Below, piece after piece: positions 57,881 to 64,000 of a stretch of DNA of 64,000 bases. The notes under the pieces were generated by a model. It did not search any database and had not been told where the DNA came from. It saw only the letters and a program-made list of their open reading frames with translations. Source of the DNA: Agromyces sp. H66 (GTDB lineage: Bacteria > Actinomycetota > Actinomycetes > Actinomycetales > Microbacteriaceae). The number at the start of each line of letters is the position of its first letter. Position 1 is the first letter of the stretch. The DNA is taken from positions 94,464 through 158,463 of the forward strand of contig NZ_SJZG01000009.1 of assembly GCF_004959775.1 (NCBI RefSeq), written 5' to 3'. Both the position numbers and the translations under genes were made by a program.

Positions 57881-57960
57881 TCCGCCGAGCGCGTCCAGAT
57901 CCGTCGAGCGCAATTGCGTCCGCGTGCGCGCTGGTCGGAACTGCACGCCCTCGGCGAAAT
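57881..57960 (-). repeat. Palindromic intergenic repeat, right copy
   Basis: About 80 bp, an inverted copy of 56673-56752 with a few mismatches. The rest of the 300-bp gap to rpsF contains a TACACT -10-like box at 58046-58051 for the ribosomal operon. Confidence 0.75.
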
Positions 57961-58161
57961 GGGGCCTCCGGGGTTGTGGTGGGGTGAGCTGGAACGGGCG
58001 GGCGGGCATGGGCGGGGACGAATGGCGCGCTGGGGCGGCATCCGTTACACTCAGAAGGTTGCCCGTGCGCCGCAGTCGCGGCCTCCTCGGAGCGACGTAT
58101 GCACAACCCTCCTGTTGCAGATCGTCTGTAACCGTTTGAGTCCGAAGGAGGTGGGTTAGTC

Positions 58162-58593
58162 ATGCACCAGTACGAGCTGATGGTCATCCTCGATCCCGAG
58201 ATCGACGAGCGCACCGTTACTCCCAGCCTTGACAAGTTCCTCAACGTCATCCGTAACGATGGCGGAACCGTCGACAAGGTCGACATCTGGGGACGTCGTC
58301 GTCTGGCCTACGAGATCAACAAGAAGTCCGAGGGCATCTACGCCGTCGTCGACTTCACCGCCGAGTCGAGGACCACCGATGAGCTCGACCGCCAGCTGAA
58401 CCTCAGCGAGGCCGTCATGCGCACGAAGGTGCTCCGCGCCGAAGAGGCGATCGCCCAGGTCGCCGCGCACGCGAAGGCGCAGGAGGAGAAGGCCGCGAAG
58501 AAGGCCGCCGCCTCCGCGAAGGCCGGCGCGAAGGCCGCTGCTGCGGCATCCGCCCCCACTTCGGCCCCCGCCACGGCCACGAAGGACGCCTAG
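58162..58593 (+). CDS. rpsF: 30S ribosomal protein S6
   Basis: 143 residues; ATG 58162 follows a strong AAGGAGG. The bS6 core ([40 protein letters not shown]) is followed by a 45-residue Ala/Lys-rich tail that makes it longer than the usual 96-100. It heads the rpsF-ssb-rpsR-rplI operon. Confidence 0.96.
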   Translation: MHQYELMVILDPEIDERTVTPSLDKFLNVIRNDGGTVDKVDIWGRRRLAYEINKKSEGIYAVVDFTAESRTTDELDRQLNLSEAVMRTKVLRAEEAIAQVAAHAKAQEEKAAKKAAASAKAGAKAAAAASAPTSAPATATKDA

Positions 58594-58598
58594 TCCCC

Positions 58599-59120
58599 AT
58601 GGCCGGCGAGACCATCATCACCGTGGTGGGCAACCTCACTGCAGATCCCGAGCTGCGCTACACGCAGAGCGGCCTCGCGGTTGCCAACTTCACCATCGCG
58701 TCCACTCCCCGCACGTTCGACCGTCAGGCGAACGAGTGGAAGGACGGTGAAGCGCTGTTCCTGCGCGCGAGCTGCTGGCGTGAATTCGCCGAGCACGTCG
58801 CGGGTTCACTCACCAAGGGTTCCCGGGTCATCGCTTCCGGGCGTCTCAAGCAGCGTTCCTACGAGACGAAGGAAGGCGAGAAGCGCACCACCATCGAGCT
58901 CGAGGTCGACGAGATCGGCCCGAGCCTGCGCTACGCCACCGCGTCCGTGACGCGCGCCCAGTCGAGCCGCGGTGCGGTCGGCGGCGGCTCCTACGGGGGC
59001 GGCCAGTCCGACGACGCGTGGGCGCCCAGCGCTCCCGCGGCCGCGCAGTCGGGCGGGGCTTCCGGCGGCGACGTCTGGAACACGCCGGGCACCAACTACG
59101 GCGACGAGACCCCCTTCTAA
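58599..59120 (+). CDS. ssb: Single-stranded DNA-binding protein
   Basis: 173 residues. OB fold ([40 protein letters not shown]), a Gly/Ser/Ala-rich linker from about 125 and the acidic tip ETPF that recruits partner proteins. It protects single-stranded DNA at forks. It starts 5 bp after rpsF. Confidence 0.96.
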   Translation: MAGETIITVVGNLTADPELRYTQSGLAVANFTIASTPRTFDRQANEWKDGEALFLRASCWREFAEHVAGSLTKGSRVIASGRLKQRSYETKEGEKRTTIELEVDEIGPSLRYATASVTRAQSSRGAVGGGSYGGGQSDDAWAPSAPAAAQSGGASGGDVWNTPGTNYGDETPF

Positions 59121-59188
59121 ACGCACTCAGCGGGTTCGAGACGGCCCTTCGCGCCTCCTCGACCCGCGAACTCATCAAAGGATCAGAA

Positions 59189-59449
59189 ATGGCTGGAAAG
59201 AGCAGCGGCGACCGCCGCAAGCCGAGCCGCGGGAAGGGCGCGAAGAACGCCGCCCCGGCGAAGTCGATCAAGGTCGGCATCATCGACTACAAGGATGTCG
59301 CCACCCTCCGCAAGTTCATCTCGGAGCGCGGCAAGATCCGTGCCCGTCGCATCACCGGTGTCTCCGTGCAGGAGCAGCGCCTCATCGCCCGCGCCGTGAA
59401 GAACGCGCGCGAGATGGCGCTTCTGCCCTACTCGGGCTCCGGCCGCTAA
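59189..59449 (+). CDS. rpsR: 30S ribosomal protein S18 (Cys-free form)
   Basis: 86 residues from ATG 59189. The core [20 protein letters not shown] and [20 protein letters not shown] is bS18. The N-terminal zinc-binding Cys pairs of the other bS18 form are absent and replaced by a basic stretch, so this is the zinc-free paralogue type. Confidence 0.95.
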   Translation: MAGKSSGDRRKPSRGKGAKNAAPAKSIKVGIIDYKDVATLRKFISERGKIRARRITGVSVQEQRLIARAVKNAREMALLPYSGSGR

Positions 59450-59460
59450 GGAGCACGACA

Positions 59461-59913
59461 ATGGCAAAGGTAATTCTCACGAACGAGGTCACCGGCCTCG
59501 GCACCGCCGGCGACGTGGTCGAGGTCAAGAACGGCTACGCGCGCAACTACCTGGTCCCCCAGGGCTTCGCGACGCCGTGGACCCGTGGCGGCCAGAAGCA
59601 GGTCGAGCAGATCAAGGCCGCGCGTGCGGCCCGGGAGCTGCACTCGCTCGAGGACGCGCAGGCCCTCAAGGCCAAGCTCGAGTCGGCCAAGGTCAAGCTG
59701 ACCGTCAAGGCGGGCCTCGGCGGCCGCCTCTTCGGTTCGGTGAAGACGACGGATGTCGCGGCAGCCGTCGCGGCGGCCGGCCTCGGCGAGATCGACAAGC
59801 GCAAGATCGAGATCCCGTCGCCCATCAAGGCGGTCGGCGAGCACGAGGCGACCGTTCGCCTCCGTGACGAGGTCTCGGCCACGATCACCCTCCAGGTGGT
59901 CGCCGCGAAGTAG
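59461..59913 (+). CDS. rplI: 50S ribosomal protein L9
   Basis: 150 residues from ATG 59461. The N-terminal signature [20 protein letters not shown] and the long central helix ([20 protein letters not shown]) are standard. It is the last gene of the S6-SSB-S18-L9 operon. A strong hairpin follows 17 bp later. Confidence 0.96.
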   Translation: MAKVILTNEVTGLGTAGDVVEVKNGYARNYLVPQGFATPWTRGGQKQVEQIKAARAARELHSLEDAQALKAKLESAKVKLTVKAGLGGRLFGSVKTTDVAAAVAAAGLGEIDKRKIEIPSPIKAVGEHEATVRLRDEVSATITLQVVAAK

Positions 59914-59930
59914 TTCGCGACCCATTCGTA

Positions 59931-59964
59931 GACGGCGGTTCGGGCTCCGGCCCGGGCCGCCGTC
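59931..59964 (+). terminator. Terminator after rplI
   Basis: GACGGCGG pairs with CCGCCGTC, with an inner CGGGC/GCCCG stem around TCCG, followed by TCGTCGTTT. Confidence 0.85.
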
Positions 59965-60120
59965 TCGTCGTTTCCGGGGCGGTCGGCAACCAGCGCGCGC
60001 TGCCTCCGTCGGCACACGTGGAACCTCCCGACGGCGCAGCTTCGGATGCCAGTCGGATGTCTCAGGCCTACACCTCAGACGGGCGTCGCGCAAGTCGAAA
60101 TGGAGAGTTGACTGACATGG

Positions 60121-60309
60121 TTGTGCACAGGTGAGCATGCGACATCCGTGGACTTCTGAAGAAGTTTTCCCCCACAGGTGTGGAAACACGAAATCCCAGA
60201 TCGTTCTGAAATTCAACCCGTGTAATTCCACAGAATTCCACAGTTTTCCACAGGCTGAGTGCACACGTTCGTCGGCGTTTCGCGCAGTTTCTCCCCAGAG
60301 TTATCCACA
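60121..60309. promoter_or_regulatory. DnaA-box-like cluster upstream of dnaB
   Basis: In 190 bp: TTGTGCACA (60121-60129), TGTGGAAAC (60179-60187), two ATTCCACA words (60225-60232 and 60235-60242), TTTTCCACA (60244-60252) and the perfect TTATCCACA (60301-60309). The region is AT-rich for this genome and lies 160 bp before dnaB. The whole gap 59965-60469 holds no gene. Confidence 0.65.
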
Positions 60310-60469
60310 GGCCGGCTTGTGCTGTGAGTGAGGCTTCCCTATCGTGAAGCCGCGTCCTTCGAACAGTGGATCTGCTCCGGTCGATGAGCCCGTGTCAGAG
60401 GCTCCGGCCACACTGGTTGCTGGGCGCTGAACTGTGCAGCCGCGTGGCTGCGAAGGGGGAGGTCACGAG

Positions 60470-61843
<1,374 letters not shown>

Positions 61844-61866
61844 CGGGCGGCCGTCGGGCGACGGGC

Positions 61867-61919
61867 TAGATTGTCCGACCGCCACGTAGATTGTCCGAGT
61901 CGACCTGGCGGCCAATCTA
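61867..61919. repeat. Short repeats just after dnaB (insertion-end-like)
   Basis: TAGATTGTCCGA occurs at 61867-61878 and 61887-61898, and AATCTA (61914-61919) is an inverted partial copy. Such repeated ends are typical of insertion-sequence termini. No transposase remains next to them. Confidence 0.45.
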
Positions 61920-61938
61920 GCTGGCGGAGGTTAGGGCT

Positions 61939-62208
61939 ATGGCCGAAACGCAACGCGTCGGCACCGTTGCACAGCCAACACTGAAGGGGCGACTCAGCCC
62001 TTCAGCATTGCCTCCATCCGAGCGTCCGATATTCCGACTGGCTACTGCGGAGATAGAGCTGGCGGAAAGTCATGACGAAGAAAAAGATCCCGAGGAGACC
62101 CGGGAGCGATCCGTGCGGGTCCGCGCCGACCACTTCGGCGTCGCACCGAGCCGCGTGACGATCCTGCGAGGTACAAGATCGCAGCGTTTGGGTTTCGTGC
62201 TGCTCTGA
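61939..62208 (+). CDS. Hypothetical protein, possibly a remnant
   Basis: 89 residues from ATG 61939, with GGAGG eight bases upstream. No family was recognised. The composition changes halfway from Pro/Ser-rich to acidic then basic (ESHDEEKDPEETRERSVRVR), so the frame may be a fusion of fragments next to the repeats at 61867. Confidence 0.35.
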   Translation: MAETQRVGTVAQPTLKGRLSPSALPPSERPIFRLATAEIELAESHDEEKDPEETRERSVRVRADHFGVAPSRVTILRGTRSQRLGFVLL

Positions 62209-62258
62209 CCGGTCGCGCATAGGTCGTCGCACTGATGGATCCACCTCACGCACTCCTG

Positions 62259-62287
62259 TTCAACATTTGTTTCACAAGGGCTAGGAT
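62259..62287 (+). promoter_or_regulatory. Promoter of the toxin-antitoxin pair
   Basis: TTCAAC (62259-62264), 17 bp, TAGGAT (62282-62287). The expected transcript start falls at about 62294, exactly the antitoxin GTG, so the message may be leaderless. Confidence 0.55.
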
Positions 62288-62293
62288 GGAGAT

Positions 62294-62494
62294 GTGGCCT
62301 CGACAATCGGATTCCGTCCCACGCAGGACGACGAGCGCATTCTTCGCGAAGCGGCGCAGCCGGGCGAGAGCACGTCTGACACGCTCCGGCGTGCGCTGCG
62401 GCTGCTGGATCACGAGCGTTGGCTGGAACAGTTCCGCGCAGACGCTGACGCGTTGAAGGACGAGGACCTCAACTCGGAGCCTGACGCCTGGTGA
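62294..62494 (+). CDS. mazE: MazE-type antitoxin (ribbon-helix-helix-like)
   Basis: 66 residues from GTG 62294. The N-terminal half looks like a ribbon-helix-helix DNA-binding fold (IGFRPTQDDERILREAAQPG, STSDTLRRALRLLDHERW), the C-terminal half is acidic and would wrap the toxin (DALKDEDLNSEPDAW). Its stop overlaps the toxin start (GTGA). It neutralises the toxin and represses the pair. Confidence 0.85.
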   Translation: MASTIGFRPTQDDERILREAAQPGESTSDTLRRALRLLDHERWLEQFRADADALKDEDLNSEPDAW

Positions 62495-62832
62495 TCCGCG
62501 GCGCGGTCTACCGAATCGACCTGGGCCGACCACGCGGACATGAGCAGGGCGGACGGCGGCTCGGACTTGTCGTATCGCCTTCGGACTCGCCCTTGTCCGT
62601 CGTCACCATCGTTCCCACCTCAACTTCGGCCGGGGGTTCCGTTCACCGGCCCGAGCTGGAGATCGAGGGTCGCCAAACGAAGCTGCTCGTCGATCAGATC
62701 CGCTCGATCGACGTCGATTACGTTGTCGGCGACCCGGTCGACTACTTGACCCGAGATCAGCTTGCGGAAGTCGACTCGGCACTGGCCCACTACCTTGGCG
62801 TTCAAGACGTGATGCCACCCCGGGCACCGTAG
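62491..62832 (+). CDS. mazF: MazF/PemK-family endoribonuclease toxin
   Basis: 113 residues from GTG 62491. Family motifs: IRGAVYRIDLGRPRGHEQGG, RLGLVVSPSD, VVTIVPTSTSAGGSVHRPEL and the conserved TKLLVDQIRSIDV. It cleaves mRNA at short sequences. It is complete in length and probably active, in a region with other mobile remnants. Confidence 0.9.
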   Translation: MIRGAVYRIDLGRPRGHEQGGRRLGLVVSPSDSPLSVVTIVPTSTSAGGSVHRPELEIEGRQTKLLVDQIRSIDVDYVVGDPVDYLTRDQLAEVDSALAHYLGVQDVMPPRAP

Positions 62833-62958
62833 AGCATCCATTCAGCGACCGACTTGCGGGCGGAATGAAACATCGATGATTCTCGACTGGCTGTAGACGC
62901 CGCTCAGACAGCGGTCCCGATCAGTGACGCGGTCAACCGTCCCTGTGCGCCGTCATCA

Positions 62959-63103
62959 TTATCGACACCAGGATGCCTCGCAAGTCCGGTCCGAGCCGGG
63001 CGACGGCGCGGGCGGGGGAAGCTGGCTGAAGACCTCCGAGTATGCCTCGTTCATGCCGGCGAAATCATCCGGTTGCGCGAGTAGGACCGTGACGAAACGA
63101 CGC
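62959..63103 (-). pseudogene. RidA-family remnant
   Basis: The minus strand reads FVTVLLAQPDDFAGMNEAYS followed by EVF, a close match to the middle of RidA enamine/imine deaminases, then drifts off to a stop at 62961. The N-terminal half and the end with the catalytic Arg are missing. The remaining parts of 62833-63257 hold no gene. Confidence 0.55.
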
Positions 63104-63257
63104 TGACGCCTGGGGCGCAACGAGGATCATCAGCCTTCCGGTGACGACGAGAACGCCTGCGACGTTGAGCGCAGCGCGAAGCGATCTACGAGGAACGGCC
63201 AGGGAGGCAAAGAAGACGGCAAGCGGCGTGCCACGATGTGCGTGGGGAGGGATCGCT

Positions 63258-63830
63258 GTGGGTGAGGTCGCTTACGGGTCATTGGCTTCGGTGTATGAGT
63301 GGCTGGTACCGGATGCCAAGGCGTCCCCGACGGGCAAGGCGCAGGCGTTCGAGATGGTGACGGCGGCGCTCGACCCGGGGGCGCAGATCTTGGACTGCGC
63401 CTGCGGGATTGGGTTGCTGGCGGTGGGGCTGGCTGAGGCTGGGTTCCGTGTCACCGCGTGCGATGCCAGCCCGGCGATGGTCGAGCGGACCCAGGGGCTG
63501 GCTCGCGCTCATGGAGTCGAAGTGTCGACGAGGGTATGCCGCTGGGACCAGCTACCCGATCAAGGCTGGCAGGACCGGTTCGACGCTGTGTTCTGCGTCG
63601 GGAACTCGCTCGCGCACGCGGTCGGACGCAGTGGCCGGCGCGCCGCACTCGAGGGCATGGCATTCGTGTTGGCGGCGGATGGGGTGCTGGCGCTGACCTC
63701 CCGCAACTGGGAGCAGGTCCGCTCGGCCGGCAGCAGGCTGGACGTCTGGGACCGGCTCGTGGAACGCGCCGGCCGCAAGGCAGGGGCTTGTCAAGTTGTC
63801 TGTGTAAGCGGGTACGGGGATGGTGGTTAG
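63258..63830 (+). pseudogene. Class I SAM-dependent methyltransferase, 3' end lost
   Basis: About 190 residues from GTG 63258 (GGGGAGGGA upstream). SAM motif I is ILDCACGIGLLAVGLAEAGF, motif II VTACDASPAMVERT, and FDAVFCVGNSLAHAVGRSG follows, resembling glycine/sarcosine-type N-methyltransferases. After VERAGRKAGA the frame runs into an insertion-sequence end (63787 on) and stops at 63830, so the C-terminal third is missing. Confidence 0.75.
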
Positions 63831-64000
63831 AGGTGGGGGTTGATGCGTTCGGGGTAGACGAGCGCGAGTTGTTCGAGGGCCTGTTTCCAGTTCGTCGTGA
63901 CGTTGCCCTCGATGAGCCTGCCGCTGGCCTTGCGCTTGTCGGCGGGTAGCCCGCGTTCCTGCTCGCGGGCTCGGGCGCGCTTGTCCTCGATGTCGCAGAT
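63827..64000 (-). CDS. Transposase C-terminus (IS256/mutator-like), runs off the window
   Basis: The minus strand reads DKRARAREQERGLPADKRKA, then TNWKQALEQLALVYPERINP and HL, ending at TAA 63829-63827. The NW..AL.QL pattern near the end fits IS256-type transposases. The terminal sequence of the element, GTCAAGTTGTCTGTGTAA from about 63790, lies between it and the cut methyltransferase. Only 57 codons are in the window, so the family is tentative. Confidence 0.6.
   Translation of the reverse strand: MCDIEDKRARAREQERGLPADKRKASGRLIEGNVTTNWKQALEQLALVYPERINPHL

Overview
The window is a piece of high-GC actinobacterial chromosome centred on the replication origin. Gene order (fhaA-fhaB-pstP-rodA-pbpA-pknA-pknB next to trpG, crgA, rhomboid and ppiA; then gyrA/gyrB-recF-dnaN-oriC-dnaA-rpmH-rnpA-yidD-yidC-jag-rsmG-parA-parB) is the classic actinobacterial origin block. 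The sortase E, DUF3566, DUF6049 and MurJ neighbours suggest a member of the Microbacteriaceae (Agromyces/Leifsonia-like). The genus cannot be fixed from sequence alone.

Layout. 0-6 kb: a partial small DNA-binding-like gene, a PEP-utilizing enzyme, a histidine phosphatase, tRNA-Leu(CAG), and a beta-phosphoglucomutase/GH65 disaccharide-phosphorylase pair. 6-15 kb: the cell-shape and signalling operon, with FHA proteins, PP2C phosphatase, RodA/FtsW, PBP and two Ser/Thr kinases. 15-19 kb: amidotransferase, sortase, CrgA, rhomboid protease, cyclophilin. 19-23 kb: accessory genes with clear operator palindromes (WYL regulator, ABM protein, a 22-codon ORF ahead of a small basic protein, NUDIX, MarR/flavin reductase). 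23.07-26.04 kb: a small, decayed integrative element in tRNA-Ala(TGC). It has 25-bp att repeats, arm-type repeats at both ends, a broken tyrosine integrase and a compact three-gene cargo ending in a two-helix membrane protein with a GAF-like domain. 26-39.7 kb: tRNA-Ile, the gyrase genes, the origin and the ribosomal/membrane-insertion genes. 39.7-43.6 kb: about 3.9 kb with no convincing gene, holding five of the eight parS sites and diverged repeats. 43.6-47 kb: parA, with a very long acidic N-terminal extension that itself contains two parS sites, and parB. 47-55 kb (minus strand): ddl, aminotransferase, trxA, trxB, murJ, DUF6049. 55-62 kb: pcnA, an AbiEi-like gene between inverted palindromic repeats, rpsF-ssb-rpsR-rplI, a DnaA-box cluster and dnaB. 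62-64 kb: a MazEF-type toxin-antitoxin pair, a RidA remnant and a methyltransferase cut by an insertion sequence.

The core genes work together in replication initiation (DnaA, DnaN, RecF, gyrase, DciA, DnaB, SSB), origin segregation (ParA, ParB, parS) and envelope growth controlled by Ser/Thr phosphorylation. Places most worth a second look: the integrative-element cargo (23.39-24.88 kb), the gene-free parS region with the extended ParA, the DnaA-box clusters far from oriC (16.9 and 60.2 kb), the operator-plus-short-ORF leader at 20.4 kb, and the inverted palindromic repeats around the AbiEi-like gene.
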